Below, piece after piece: positions 10,207 through 20,444 of a DNA stretch of 64,000 nucleotides. The notes under the pieces are model-generated. The model saw nothing but the letters and a program-made list of their open reading frames with translations, did not search any database and was not told where the DNA came from. The DNA is from Farysia itapuensis (taxonomy: Eukaryota > Basidiomycota > Ustilaginomycetes > Ustilaginales > Ustilaginaceae), in assembly GCA_023212645.1 (NCBI GenBank), contig JALBYC010000007.1, forward strand, positions 248,001 to 312,000, in the 5' to 3' direction. How positions within the stretch are numbered: the stretch's first letter is position 1; each line of letters starts with the position of its first letter. The translations under genes were made by a program, and so were the position numbers.

Positions 10207-11818
10207 TCAGACGGCGCCGTTCCAGCCAAGCTCGGAGCGTACGCCGAGATGTGTGACATCGGCCGAAGGTGTGTCATCCATACGAACGACGAGCTTCCGA
10301 GCTCGAGGTGCAACCCCGTCGCGCAACTGTTCCAAGCCGTGTCGAATACCCGCCAAACCATCTGGCAAGATCTCGGGACGGCAAGGTTGCAGTCGTCCCG
10401 CTGCTAAGAGCTCGGTCACACTCTCAAGCATGGTCCTTGCGAAAGGAATGTTGGGGTTGTAGAAGGTAGTGGAGAAAGAGATCTTGTGGATCTTGATGCG
10501 TTTCTTCTTGTCATCTGGCTGTCCGTTTAGAAAAGTTGAAGGGGGGTTTCCAGCTAGACACACCATCTCGGCCTGCGAGGTCACGCTTGACGACAGCGCT
10601 CGCCAGCAGGCACTGGCAGTGGTTGAAGAGACGCAGTCAATCGCATACTGCAGTGTGCCGCGCGACTCGTCAACGATCTCTTGAATGCGGGCTAAGATCG
10701 TGTCCTCTTTCATGCTTCGATCAACGCATGCCGTCACTCCAAGAGACATGAGATAGTCAAAATTGGGCATGGAAGCAACGCAGATGACTTTGAGTCCACT
10801 CAAGTTTGCCAACTGAGCTGCGTAGATACCTGTGATGGCTCCTCCGCCATACACTCTAGAGGACGATCCAATGAGTCAGTATGCGCATAAATGACACGAG
10901 GCTACGTACTTACAGTACAAAACGCGGTCCTCGTGTCTCATTCGTGTAGATTCCGACCGTTGAGCTCACGATGGACGTTTCAATTCTTCTTTTCTTCGCA
11001 GGCCGCGGGCTCGGAAGAACAGAGGAGTGACTACGCTCCGTTTCTTTGTACGAATCTAGCGATGCTATGAGGAGACCGAAGCAGCAGTACAGCACCACCG
11101 CTGCCGTCACAAGTCCCGTGCCAAGCGTTGCTGCCTGCTCATCGGTGATGTTCTTCGGTGTCTTAGCTACAGTTTGAGCATTGTGCACCGAAAAGCGTTG
11201 ATAGCCGCCAGCCTTTGAGTCGCGCGAGTCTGCACAGGTCCATACCCGGTCACCTACACGGAGGTGCTCGACGTCCTTCCCTGCAGCTACGACTGTGCCC
11301 GCGAGATCACGACCCAGGACCCAGGGAAAGCCAGCGATGCCAAAGTTGAATGAGACCGATTTCCAGTCGACAGGGTTGAGACCTACCGCGGAAGCTTGCA
11401 CGAGGATGTGATTGGGACTGCTCAGCCGGGGTACCGGATAGGCTGGCTGGAGTTCGAATGACAGACTCCAACCTTGTGAGCATGATCGGACCAGTAGAGC
11501 CTCAGAGAGAGCAATACCTTGCTGGGACGGACTGCGAGAGGTAGATGAGCTGAGACTGGAGCTTTCAGAGGTAAGCTCGAGCTCGTAACCAGGAGACGAC
11601 GACGAGGAAGATGCGTCTGATCCATTCTTGCCTGGAAGTGCATCAACATCCCCATCCCATCCCGGACCTAGGACGACATCGGACAGCGAGGGCATCAAGA
11701 GCTGTAATGCTTGCGCTCTTTCCTCCTTTGTGCATCTGTACAGGTCCCCTTTGCTGGTATCAATCGACCTTGCCAAAGATACCGGCAGGATTTCGGTGTC
11801 GATGATCTCGATTTCCAT
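10207..11818 (-). CDS. Zinc-independent MDR oxidoreductase (quinone/enoyl reductase-like)
   Basis: Two exons on the minus strand, 11818-10914 and 10855-10207, with a 58-nt intron (GTAAGT..CTCTAG). About 517 aa. The GroES-like half has HILVQASAVGLNPVDWKSV and GFPWVLGRDLAGTVVAAG, then GDRVWTCADSRDSKAGGYQR; the Rossmann half begins right after the splice as VYGGGAITGIYAAQLA, with the glycine-rich dinucleotide-binding loop, and ends with GLEQLRDGVAPRARKLVV. The cysteines of zinc-dependent alcohol dehydrogenases are missing, so a zinc-free NAD(P)H reductase is expected. Oddities are a 110-residue Ser-rich N-terminal extension and a basic 45-residue insertion just before the Rossmann fold. It shares a 502-bp divergent promoter with the SfnB/DszC-like gene. 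Confidence 0.85.
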
Positions 11819-12320
11819 ACTAAGAGTCAGAGACAGAGCGAGAAGATTTGATTGGAGTGAAGAGCGTAAACACAAGTCAGTGGGAAGCATGTGCCGCACT
11901 TTCCACGCACAAGCTGTCTGTCAGCTTCATTTCGTCCGAAAGTATAGATGCTTGCCGGTTTCCATGTGCTGAAATGACGATCGAGCACTAGTACTAGGAT
12001 GGTGTCATTTCAAGCACGTCAGAATTCCAATGTGGTACGGCATCTGCAGACTAGCTGTCTAAAAGCGCGCTAGTGCTTAACACAGCAATCGACATGCCGC
12101 ACACCTCTGACAAGCACGATCTAGTCCCTGTCACACCATTCGTGCTTGGGTCGTACAGTCTGATAGCAGTCGTACGTGATTCAGAGCTGACCATGCATCA
12201 TCTCTCAAAGCGGGACTCTCCCACCGAAAGTGCAAGGTCAAACGAGCTCGTCCCACGATGGGTCTGATCGATTAAATAGCTGCCAGTATTCACTCTTCGA
12301 CGGCACAGGCCCAAAGTACA
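11819..12320. promoter_or_regulatory. Shared divergent promoter, MDR reductase / SfnB-like gene
   Basis: 502 bp between two divergent starts. It holds an imperfect inverted repeat (11966-11978 against 12004-12017) around a perfect palindrome CTAGTACTAG at 11988-11997. An AT-rich stretch (GATTAAATAG, near 12270) lies about 50 bp before the plus-strand ATG. Shared control of the two genes is inference. Confidence 0.55.
11966..12017. repeat. Inverted repeat with central palindrome (candidate operator)
   Basis: The left arm GTGCTGAAATGAC and right arm GTCATTTCAAGCAC are complementary except for one extra T/A pair partner. Between the arms lies CTAGTACTAG, itself a perfect 10-bp palindrome. Confidence 0.8.
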
Positions 12321-13646
12321 ATGGCACCCTCTGCAACTAGTGTCAGCGCTCTCAGCGCGTACCCGAGTGCCAAAGACTCGGTCCGCATTCAACCCGACCC
12401 AGAGGTTGTACAGTATCCAACATTCGATCGGGACCCGGAGACGCCCGAAGAATTCTTCGTTCGAGCGGAGCAGGTGTCAGAGCTTCTGCACGCCGATGAG
12501 GCTATTCGAGACCGCGGCAATGTTGTTCCCTATCGGCAGGTGCAGCTGCTCAAGGACTCTGGACTAGTCACGCTGCTGGGACCCAAATCGGCAGGCGGAG
12601 CCGGTCTTTCGTGGAAAGAGGCATATAAAGTCATTCGCATCATTGCTCGCGGAGACGGATCCCTGGGTCAACTGATTGGTTATCACTACCTCTGGTTCTG
12701 GGCTTCAGCTCTTGTAGGTATTGACGAGCAGCGAACCAGGATCGATGCTTGGTTAACTCAGAACAAGTACTTTATTGGCGGGGCTGTCAATCCGCGAGAT
12801 TCGGACCTCAAGGTCGTGCAGCACCCCACCGATGACACTCTCCTTGTCTTCGATGGTAAGAAGACTTTCTCGACGGGAAGCAAGATCTCGGATGTCACGA
12901 TCCTTGAGGGGAGTCTGCCCGATGGCTCACATGTCTTCGCTCCCGTGCTTAGCAAACAACCGGGCATCGTATACGGAAACGAATGGGTAGACACGCTCGG
13001 CATGCGTGGGACGCAAAGCGGAGGAATCACCATAACTAACGTGATTGTGCCCTGGAAAGATGCCCTCGGCTTCGTTGACAAAGTCTTTCAGCCACTGGGT
13101 CCCTACAACACCCTCAATTTGCCCCAAATCCAATTGGTGTTCACCTCATTTTACCTCGGCATTGCTGAAGGAGCGCTGAGCAGGGCCTTGGCTTACACAA
13201 AGGCAAACACGCGCGGTTGGCCCTACACCCCCGCGCCAGTCGCCCGCGGAACCGACGAGGCCTATATCCAGATCGGTTACGGAGAACTTCAAGCTCGTGT
13301 CTGGGCTGCCGCTGCCCTGATCGAGAACACTGTCGAAGAAGCTGCTGGAATCTTGCACACTGAGCCACGCCAAGCTGTCACCGAGGATCAGCGAGCTCAC
13401 CTAGCCGTACAAGTAGCTGCTGCTAAAGTGAATGCTGTGGACGTGGGACTTCAAGTCACCAGCCAGATCTACGAGCTGACGGGCGCCCGTGCCGTTGCTG
13501 GCAAGTATGGCTTCGACGTCGCTTACCGAGACCTGAGGACGCACAGTCTGCACGACCCCATTGCTCACAAACGAGCAGAGATTGGACGATATGCGCTACA
13601 CGGACCAGGTAAAGACGGATGGCCCACTCCCACGTGGTACACATGA
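12321..13646 (+). CDS. SfnB/DszC-like flavin-dependent oxidoreductase (acyl-CoA dehydrogenase fold)
   Basis: 441 aa, no intron. The protein follows the acyl-CoA dehydrogenase fold: N-terminal helical part with LLGPKSAGGAGLSWKEAYKV and IARGDGSLGQLIGYHY, a middle beta domain with GGAVNPRDSD and DGKKTFSTGS, then WVDTLGMRGTQSGGITI, and a C-terminal helical part ending DLRTHSLHDPIAHKRAEIG. These are features of the SfnB/DszC/IBAH branch, which uses reduced flavin with oxygen to oxidise sulfur or nitrogen compounds rather than desaturate acyl-CoA. No targeting signal is seen. A role in obtaining sulfur from organic compounds is the best family-based guess; the substrate cannot be read from sequence. 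It is divergent from an MDR reductase, and the stop is 66 bp from the convergent zinc-finger gene. Confidence 0.85.
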   Translation: MAPSATSVSALSAYPSAKDSVRIQPDPEVVQYPTFDRDPETPEEFFVRAEQVSELLHADEAIRDRGNVVPYRQVQLLKDSGLVTLLGPKSAGGAGLSWKEAYKVIRIIARGDGSLGQLIGYHYLWFWASALVGIDEQRTRIDAWLTQNKYFIGGAVNPRDSDLKVVQHPTDDTLLVFDGKKTFSTGSKISDVTILEGSLPDGSHVFAPVLSKQPGIVYGNEWVDTLGMRGTQSGGITITNVIVPWKDALGFVDKVFQPLGPYNTLNLPQIQLVFTSFYLGIAEGALSRALAYTKANTRGWPYTPAPVARGTDEAYIQIGYGELQARVWAAAALIENTVEEAAGILHTEPRQAVTEDQRAHLAVQVAAAKVNAVDVGLQVTSQIYELTGARAVAGKYGFDVAYRDLRTHSLHDPIAHKRAEIGRYALHGPGKDGWPTPTWYT

Positions 13647-13712
13647 TCATTTCGAGACTGCTTTGCAATCAATTACAGGCGATGACTATTAAAATTGTGA
13701 ACGCGGCCGCTG

Positions 13713-14516
13713 CTAGGCTCTGGCAAAATTCTTCTTATCACCGTACTTTCTCTTCTTTCGTTCTTTTTTGGCTTCTGGATCTTCTACAAGGGGTGTTCTC
13801 CCGTTTCTGATGGCTTTCTCCTTCTTGGCTTTGCGCTTCTCGTTCTTTTTCGCTGAGCGCATATGCCGCAATTTCTCCTTCTTGACCGCTGTCTTGGATG
13901 GCTTGTTAGCGGCTGCGACAGCAGCTTCTTTTGCTTTCAGCATCTCAGCCTCCTTCCAGACGTCCATGTCATCAACAGCATCGCGTGCATCGGTGGTTTT
14001 TCTCTGGGTTGGCGATAATTGTTCTGACACGTACAATCTGAATCGCTCCATACGCCGGTTGTGGCTTTTCCCCTTGAGATGCTCCTCGACAAGATGAGCA
14101 GACTTGAGCAAAGCTTTTTCGCATAGGATGCATTTGGAAGCCATCACGCCATGCTTTTTGTCGCCCGAGGTGGGAACATAGATGGGGTCTTTCAGCGTCT
14201 CATCGATCGAGACCGCTGGACCTTCGTGTGCTACTCGGACTGGCGACTCTTCCGCCTCGTCATTTTCGCTTGATTCAGAGCCCGTGTCCCCGTCTTCCTC
14301 TTGACCTCTTTTCCTTTTTGTTAGTTGCTTAGCTCTGGTCTGCTTCTTTTGTTCGTCAGAAGAAGATGCAGAAGAGTCGCTGTCAGAATCATTGTCAGAC
14401 GAGGAAGACTCGTCAGCCAGTTGGTCGATGGAGACAGCTGTGTCGTCACCAGTCTTCTTCTTCAGCTGATCGACTCTGTCCCTCTTCCCTGTCGCTTTGT
14501 CTACTCGTTTGAACAT
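13713..14516 (-). CDS. Basic nuclear protein with U1-type C2H2 zinc finger
   Basis: 267 aa from the first good ATG (MFKRVDKATGKR). The N-terminal 110 residues are acidic and Ser-rich. A single zinc finger lies near residues 134-158 (CILCEKALLKSAHLVEEHLK followed by GKSH), a CxxC..H..H pattern with the spacing of RNA-binding U1-type fingers. The C-terminal 80 residues are very Lys/Arg-rich (KKEKLRHMRSAKKNEKRKAK) and should act as nuclear or nucleolar localisation signals. This architecture is common among ribosome-assembly factors, but I do not recognise the family. It is head-to-head with the phospholipase C gene (181 bp apart) and tail-to-tail with the SfnB-like gene. Confidence 0.78.
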   Translation of the reverse strand: MFKRVDKATGKRDRVDQLKKKTGDDTAVSIDQLADESSSSDNDSDSDSSASSSDEQKKQTRAKQLTKRKRGQEEDGDTGSESSENDEAEESPVRVAHEGPAVSIDETLKDPIYVPTSGDKKHGVMASKCILCEKALLKSAHLVEEHLKGKSHNRRMERFRLYVSEQLSPTQRKTTDARDAVDDMDVWKEAEMLKAKEAAVAAANKPSKTAVKKEKLRHMRSAKKNEKRKAKKEKAIRNGRTPLVEDPEAKKERKKRKYGDKKNFARA

Positions 14517-14697
14517 CGTGCCAACAAGTTGACAACAGAGTCGAGGAAGAAGAAACCAAAATTTAATTTTGGCTCTGAACGTGTGTCCGACTTCCGTCTG
14601 TGCAATCGGCTTCATCGGGCTCAGGGTTCAAGCTTTCAAGAAACTGAGCGTCCATCAACTTGGTCTTGCACCGAGACGCCGTGGGACATGCAAAGTC

Positions 14698-17600
14698 ATG
14701 ACTTCTGGTCAGTCCGCCAGCGCTTCGGGTTCAGGATCAGGCGCAGTCAAGGCATGGCTGAAGGGTCTGATGCCCAGCAAGACCGATCATAATGCTCTCG
14801 ACACCACAGCGGCGGGGTCGCAGTGCCAGTCTCCTCCCTCTAGCTCCGACATGATCTCGTTTCACCACACTAGGGACGACGAGGAGGGTCGACCCTCTTT
14901 TCTTCCACCTCCAAGATCTTTCAGTGGAGGCTCAGGCCCTACATCGTACGCTTCGGCTTCCAGACGAACGCTGGCCCAACCAATTGCGACGCCAACCCTA
15001 TCTCGATCGCGATCCACCGAATTGTACAAGGCCACCTCTTCGCACACAAAGCCACAGACCCCGAGTTCTGGAAGCTCACCGTCCAAAAGTCCAAGCGCTG
15101 GTAAAGCACTCGGCCAAGGTATCTCCTCCCTCTCCAGTCTGATCAAACATGAACGACGAGCAAGTAGTAATTTTCGACAATTGCGATCTGGCAGCGCCGT
15201 CGCTTGGTCCCAAGACAATCCTACCGAGCCCAATACCACACTAAGACCAGTAACAAACGGGTCTGAGAATCAAGCCACAGCCATTCCCCTATCAGATGCA
15301 TTGCCGCCCATCCTCAATCCGGAACAAAGTTCTCGTGTGGTTACAAGACCACCTCTTGCGCCTAAGCGCGGCTCTTCTTTCAGTGAAAGCGAGACGGACG
15401 CGCCAGACCTTTTGCTACCGGAAGGAGAGATGATGCTCAAAGTCACCCACAAGAAAGTAAAGACTCGCAACTTTCGCTTGGACGCTGATAGAGGCCAGAT
15501 ATTGTGGGAGTCGAAGCGAAATACCATCGTCAATCTCGAGTCTATCAGAGAGGTCAGGTTCGGGCCTTCAGCTGCCTCATATAGAACTTCGCTCAATATA
15601 TCTTCTGCTCACGAGCCTAGATGGATAACCATTATCTATCAAAACGTTGGGATCTACAAGGCACTCCATCTAATCGCTTTGAGCGATGCCTCCTTGGCAA
15701 GATGGCGATCAAGCTTACTTCATCTTCAAACACTTCGACGAGAGCTGACTGGCGCAGTAGGTGCTACGTCGAGCCTCGAGCATAGACGTGTCTTATGGAT
15801 GCGACATCATTGGAAGGACGCGGACCAGACCAACGACGAAAAACTCTCGGTGGAAGAGGTGATGAAACTCTGCCGAAGACTTGGCATCGAGTCCAACAAA
15901 ACACATCTACGAAAGTGCTTCAATGTAGCCGACTACCGAAACCGAGGATACTTGGACTTTGAGGACTTCCAATACTTTGTCTCGCTCTTGAAACGTAGAG
16001 CTGATGTTCAGCTTATCTTTGACTCTTTGGCAGACTCACCACTCGTGAACACTGACGTTGCATCCACAACATCGACCGATGGCACGGTGACTGGCATTTC
16101 GGAAGAAGTATTCAAGCAGTTTATCCGCCTCGAGCAAGGCAACGTATCATTCAAAGATGACCAAATACACGACTTGTTTGTCCGACATTGTAACAGTCGG
16201 CTTTCTCCCACAGAAGCCAAGGGCAACCGAGTTCTGATGGACTATGATGGATTTCTGGATTTTTTAGCCTCATCGGACAATCCTGCACTGCTTGACCAGC
16301 TGCCGCTCTTTTCTACCATAGCAGCGGACTCGGAAGAAAACACTCTCGGTGACGATCCAACTATGCAGTTGCCCAACTGTAATGAAGCCAGAGGAGACGT
16401 TCCTTCTACATCACAACGAACAGCTCACATCGTCGCTAATTCGCAGCAACAAACCCCATCACGAGCCTTTGCAGACACTACCGAGGAGCTGATCGCTGCT
16501 GGACCAAGTAGCTCGCATGCCACCACGCACAAAGTCGCAGCCCACCTTCGCAAATCTACCGTTCAGCACGACATGAAGCGTCCGCTCAGCGAATACTACA
16601 TCAGCTCCAGTCACAACACCTATCTTGTCGGAGGCCAATGGAAAGGCAACAGCACAGTTGAGGGCTATATTCGAGCTCTGCTACAAGGCGCACGCAGCGT
16701 TGAACTGGATTGTTGGGATGGACCCAACATGACGCCACAGATTACTCACGGGCGCACACTGACAAGCCGCGTTGCTTTTCAAGATGTGGTCAGCGCTATA
16801 GCACGCTATGCCTTTGTGACATCTCCATATCCTTTGATATTGTCCCTGGAGGTGCACGCCGATCCGCCACAGCAAGAGGTTATGGCACGTATTCTGGTTG
16901 ACACCCTGGGAGAACTTCTCTTGACGCAGCCGCTCGGCGAATCTAAGCGCGCCCCATCGGTAGACGATGATCTGCCTTCGCCGGAGGATCTTCGCTTCAA
17001 AGTGCTTGTGAAGGCTAAGAATGTGCTCATACCCGAAAAGGAAGTGCCATCTGCCAGCGTGGTGAGCGATGGTTCTTCTTTTCCTAGCAACGAGGTCGTG
17101 TGCGCACTTGTGGAAACCCATACCTCGACATCAGCGACAGAAACGTCTACAACAGATTCAGAGATGGACACGCAGCCAAGCTCTGGCGCCAAAGGGCTCA
17201 TGCATCGCGTTACGCGGCGAAACAAGACTCAGAAAGCGTTGCCTGTAGACAAAGGCCGAATTCAAGGTGAATCTGGCGGCAAGGAGACCAAGAAGCTCAT
17301 GTCAACTGCACTTGCGTCGCTCCTCATCTACACGGTGGGGGTAAAGTGCCGAGGTTTCAATAAGAAGGAAAATTACGCCACGAAGCACATGATCTCGTTG
17401 TCAGAGAAGTCAGCGAAGAAGTTCATCCAGGAATCTACGGCGAGAGAGTCGCTCGTCAAACACAACCGAACACATCTGACGCGCGTGTACCCCTCAATGA
17501 TGAGCTTTGCTCGCCTTCACGCCAGCCGCAACTTTGTGCCGTTGGACATGTGGGCAGCGGGATGCCAGCTTGTCGCGCTAAATTGGCAGACAACCGACCT

Positions 17601-18648
17601 AGGGTTCGAACTCAATCAGGCCATGTTCAGTCGCAATGGCCGCTGTGGATACGTGCTCAAACCAATCGGACTTCGCACAAAGGAGCAAATGAAGACGGAT
17701 CCGACCAGAGTACTTCGCTTCTCGCTCGATCTGAGCATTATATCTGCTCAGCAACTACCTAAGAAGAAAGGCGAAAGCAGCAAAGACAAGGACATGGATG
17801 TGAGAGAACCCATCGATCCTTTTGTGGTCGTATCTCTGCTTGCTCCCAAAAGTTGGGGCAAACAGCCTCGGGGACTCTTGCGTCAGCTTGACAGCTCCCG
17901 CGTTGATGCCTCTCTGCCAGTAAAGTCTGCTCCGCAGAGCGGGAGGCTACCACCAAAGCATGTAAAGGGATTCGAAATGGAGCAGGATGCCTCGAAGCAA
18001 AAATTAACTGTGGACATCCCTCAATCCCTCATCCCCGGTAACGACCAACGCGACGCCTCTTCAGAGCAAGACGTCTCATCGATTGAGTGCTCACAGCTTC
18101 GAACACCGACTATCAAGGGGAACGGTTTCAGTCCACAATGGAACACCGCTATGAGTGTCCAGATCGATATACCGGCCGGGGTCAGCAGCATCCTGGACGC
18201 TGCTACAGTCGCAACAGCGAGCAAAGCCGAGCTTGAAACTATAAGTCGAGGTCTGCTCGATCTAAGTTTTGTTCGCTTCGAGGTCTATGACGATGATTTA
18301 GGTGCGGGCTCTGTTGTCGATCGACAGCCGTCGATGCCATCTGCGCCTCCTCAAGCGGCAGACAAGAACGGCAATGTACCCAATGATGCACACGCGTCCT
18401 CCGCAGCCATCAGTCAGACCAACAGCCTATCTAACGCTAACACGAGCAATGTTGCATCATCAGCTTCATCTACCTCTTCAATTGAGGCGGATTGCGTTGC
18501 TGCATTCGCTGTACCTATTGGAGCGCTTCAGCAAGGCTACCGCCACCTTCCCCTCTATGATCATCAGCTCTCCCAGTACTTATTCTCTACCCTATTCATC
18601 CACTCCCGGCTCCGCTTTTTGGGTGTCGTCTCCAAGGCGCAAAAGTGA
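14698..18648 (+). CDS. PLC1: Phosphoinositide-specific phospholipase C, delta type
   Basis: 1316 aa from ATG 14698, no intron. Order of domains: disordered Ser-rich N-terminus (1-240); PH domain (about 241-345, LKVTHKKVKTRNFRLDADRG); EF-hand region (about 370-560, DADQTNDEKLSVEEVMKLC); catalytic X box (about 623-760); linker; Y box (about 865-985, LTRVYPSMMSFARLHASRNF); C2 (about 1000-1300). The two catalytic histidines are present: H639 in SSHNTYLVGGQW and H684 in ITHGRTLTS, 45 residues apart as in mammalian PLC-delta1. It hydrolyses PIP2 to IP3 and diacylglycerol at the membrane. The X-Y linker and the C2 domain both carry long low-complexity insertions, which explain the large size. An open frame continues upstream to 14569 but lacks a better start. 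Confidence 0.95.
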   Translation: MTSGQSASASGSGSGAVKAWLKGLMPSKTDHNALDTTAAGSQCQSPPSSSDMISFHHTRDDEEGRPSFLPPPRSFSGGSGPTSYASASRRTLAQPIATPTLSRSRSTELYKATSSHTKPQTPSSGSSPSKSPSAGKALGQGISSLSSLIKHERRASSNFRQLRSGSAVAWSQDNPTEPNTTLRPVTNGSENQATAIPLSDALPPILNPEQSSRVVTRPPLAPKRGSSFSESETDAPDLLLPEGEMMLKVTHKKVKTRNFRLDADRGQILWESKRNTIVNLESIREVRFGPSAASYRTSLNISSAHEPRWITIIYQNVGIYKALHLIALSDASLARWRSSLLHLQTLRRELTGAVGATSSLEHRRVLWMRHHWKDADQTNDEKLSVEEVMKLCRRLGIESNKTHLRKCFNVADYRNRGYLDFEDFQYFVSLLKRRADVQLIFDSLADSPLVNTDVASTTSTDGTVTGISEEVFKQFIRLEQGNVSFKDDQIHDLFVRHCNSRLSPTEAKGNRVLMDYDGFLDFLASSDNPALLDQLPLFSTIAADSEENTLGDDPTMQLPNCNEARGDVPSTSQRTAHIVANSQQQTPSRAFADTTEELIAAGPSSSHATTHKVAAHLRKSTVQHDMKRPLSEYYISSSHNTYLVGGQWKGNSTVEGYIRALLQGARSVELDCWDGPNMTPQITHGRTLTSRVAFQDVVSAIARYAFVTSPYPLILSLEVHADPPQQEVMARILVDTLGELLLTQPLGESKRAPSVDDDLPSPEDLRFKVLVKAKNVLIPEKEVPSASVVSDGSSFPSNEVVCALVETHTSTSATETSTTDSEMDTQPSSGAKGLMHRVTRRNKTQKALPVDKGRIQGESGGKETKKLMSTALASLLIYTVGVKCRGFNKKENYATKHMISLSEKSAKKFIQESTARESLVKHNRTHLTRVYPSMMSFARLHASRNFVPLDMWAAGCQLVALNWQTTDLGFELNQAMFSRNGRCGYVLKPIGLRTKEQMKTDPTRVLRFSLDLSIISAQQLPKKKGESSKDKDMDVREPIDPFVVVSLLAPKSWGKQPRGLLRQLDSSRVDASLPVKSAPQSGRLPPKHVKGFEMEQDASKQKLTVDIPQSLIPGNDQRDASSEQDVSSIECSQLRTPTIKGNGFSPQWNTAMSVQIDIPAGVSSILDAATVATASKAELETISRGLLDLSFVRFEVYDDDLGAGSVVDRQPSMPSAPPQAADKNGNVPNDAHASSAAISQTNSLSNANTSNVASSASSTSSIEADCVAAFAVPIGALQQGYRHLPLYDHQLSQYLFSTLFIHSRLRFLGVVSKAQK

Positions 18649-19429
18649 TGACTGCTTTACATTCACGTTCAGACATTCGCATAAAGTGACACTCACAAAC
18701 AATGAATATACCCGATGAATGCTTGTTCTACATCGCTTCTCACCACAGAGCCAGTCCGTCTACATTGATACGCCATCGCGCCATCTGCGAGCCCATACAA
18801 CCAGGGATGGAATCTCGGAGCGAAAGAACTTGCTATAAAGGGGATGGCGGATAGGGGCTGACTGCACGCGTATGGCTTCATTTCGTGTTGGTGTTGCTCT
18901 TTTCTAGAAAATTTTTAAACTCAGCCGCCGACTACTGCCGAAGCCACGGAACGCTTTGCCATTTGTGTTTAGCTAGCAAATGCAAGCTCGGGCCGAGTAG
19001 GCAGGCGCTGTTGTCGCCCTTGTAGTCTCTCGTCTAGGAAAGCAGAGAGACCATTTTTGCATAAACAGGCACACAGGTTCTGCCGCCGGTCGGAGAATAA
19101 GGACAAACTTGCCATGTTTTGACCAGCATTCAATACATGCACGGCGACGATCCTGTGACGATCTGATGTCAACTTGTAAACAAGGGTTTGTGTGTGTGTA
19201 AGCAGTGCAGTGTATCTCATGTCGGAGCCAGTTCGTGCGGGGCTCACGAGTGCAAACGCATCAAACGGTGGAACACAGAGCATACACCCACGCCAACTGC
19301 ATTTCTGCGGCGAACCACGCGGGCCTCCTATTGTTCCTCTTTGCTCTGCTTAATTTGCCCCTTTTACCTTACATCTCACCTACATCATCTCACAAGCGTA
19401 ACACTTCTTCTGATTCTTACGACGCCTCA
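18649..19429. other. Intergenic region
   Basis: About 780 bp with no supportable gene. Reading frames on both strands are short and lack family features. The right part (about 19185-19430) contains a GTGTGTGTGT run and a pyrimidine-rich stretch that is probably the leader of the secreted-protein gene. Confidence 0.5.
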
Positions 19430-20056
19430 ATGACTTTAGCTCTACGTAAACAACGCGTTCTTTGGACAGGAGGTCTACTCCTCGCCATCTTGTTTTTATG
19501 CTCATCAACAGCAAGTGCTGGCGAGGTTGTGTCCACTGAAATTGTCATCGAGCGTCAAGCCTCTTCAAAAGCGGGACAGTCTTTTGAGTTCATCGAAGAA
19601 CAATCCATCCACAAAGAGCGCGCCGCACACAGCGATACGCCGCGAAGAAGATCTGGACATACGCAAAAGTTGCAAAAGTCGAGAGCTGCGCATAAGAAGC
19701 AGACAAAGCATCAGTCCGCCGCTTCAAAGAGCTCGCACAAGCAAGGATACTCCAACGATGGTGGCGGACAGGAGTATTACGGCAAAGGCACGTTTTTCAA
19801 GCCCAATCATGGCGCCTGCGGCAACTGGAACACCGAGAATGACTACATAGTAGCCCTCTCTGAAGATATCTACGATCAAGGCAAATACTGCGAGAGACAA
19901 GTTCACATCTGCCACGACAACAAATGCGTCGATGCCAAGGTGACCGATCTCTGCCCTGGCTGCGAACATACTTCGCTTGATATGTCGCCAGTGGTCTTCA
20001 ATGCCCTCGCCAAGCCCGCAGAAGGCGTCATTGATATCCAATGGTCTTTCCAATGA
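19430..20056 (+). CDS. Secreted barwin/expansin-like (double-psi beta-barrel) protein
   Basis: 208 aa. A signal peptide is clear: basic residues, then WTGGLLLAILFLCSSTASAG. A basic, low-complexity linker (about 60-110) follows; the C-terminal 100 residues form a double-psi beta-barrel of the RlpA/barwin/expansin type: GKGTFFKPNHGACGNWNTEN at the start, VHICHDNKCVDAKVTDLCPG in the middle, and LDMSPVVFNALAKPAEG then IDIQWSF at the end. Six cysteines and the VTDLCPGC and LDMS motifs are typical. Small fungal proteins of this family are secreted and often linked to the cell wall or to host contact; catalytic activity is not expected for most. An upstream open frame in the same phase to 19205 does not begin with ATG and includes a second hydrophobic stretch, so I use the later ATG. 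Confidence 0.9.
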   Translation: MTLALRKQRVLWTGGLLLAILFLCSSTASAGEVVSTEIVIERQASSKAGQSFEFIEEQSIHKERAAHSDTPRRRSGHTQKLQKSRAAHKKQTKHQSAASKSSHKQGYSNDGGGQEYYGKGTFFKPNHGACGNWNTENDYIVALSEDIYDQGKYCERQVHICHDNKCVDAKVTDLCPGCEHTSLDMSPVVFNALAKPAEGVIDIQWSFQ

Positions 20057-20444
20057 CATCTCGCAGTCTCTTCCCATCAGTATCCTTCGTGTAATTAGAG
20101 TAATTTTAGGTGTCCAACGGCTTGTACCGACGAGGGCCTTCAGCGCCAATTCCGGCAACTCAATCAGAGGATGAGTCCGCAAAGCGTCTGATGAGGGTGC
20201 CATTTCTGACTACCGTGACCGCGACAGCCTGTCGTACTCATTACATGCGGCGTCGGGGTAGGGTCGGATCTGGCAAGTGCTAGTGAAAGGTTCACATTGT
20301 TATTGGTCAATTTAAGTGCGGCGAATTGCTCGGCCAAATTCGAACGGCCATTCTGACACAGACATCGACGTGGGCGGCACGTACCACAGATGTGCGGGGT
20401 ATCGACGCTGCTCGCAATCTGACCAACAGCTACACTACAACAAA
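20057..20444. other. Intergenic region and leader of ILV3
   Basis: 388 bp without a separate gene. The ILV3 frame stays open upstream to 20316 but lacks an ATG. A CTGAC followed by CAACAG just before the start (about 20422-20432) could be a branch point and acceptor of a leader intron; no matching upstream exon can be confirmed. Confidence 0.45.

Noticed and set aside
20316..20444. N-terminal extension of ILV3
   Set aside because: The frame is open but starts with GTG; eukaryotic genes rarely use it and the sequence is not a presequence.
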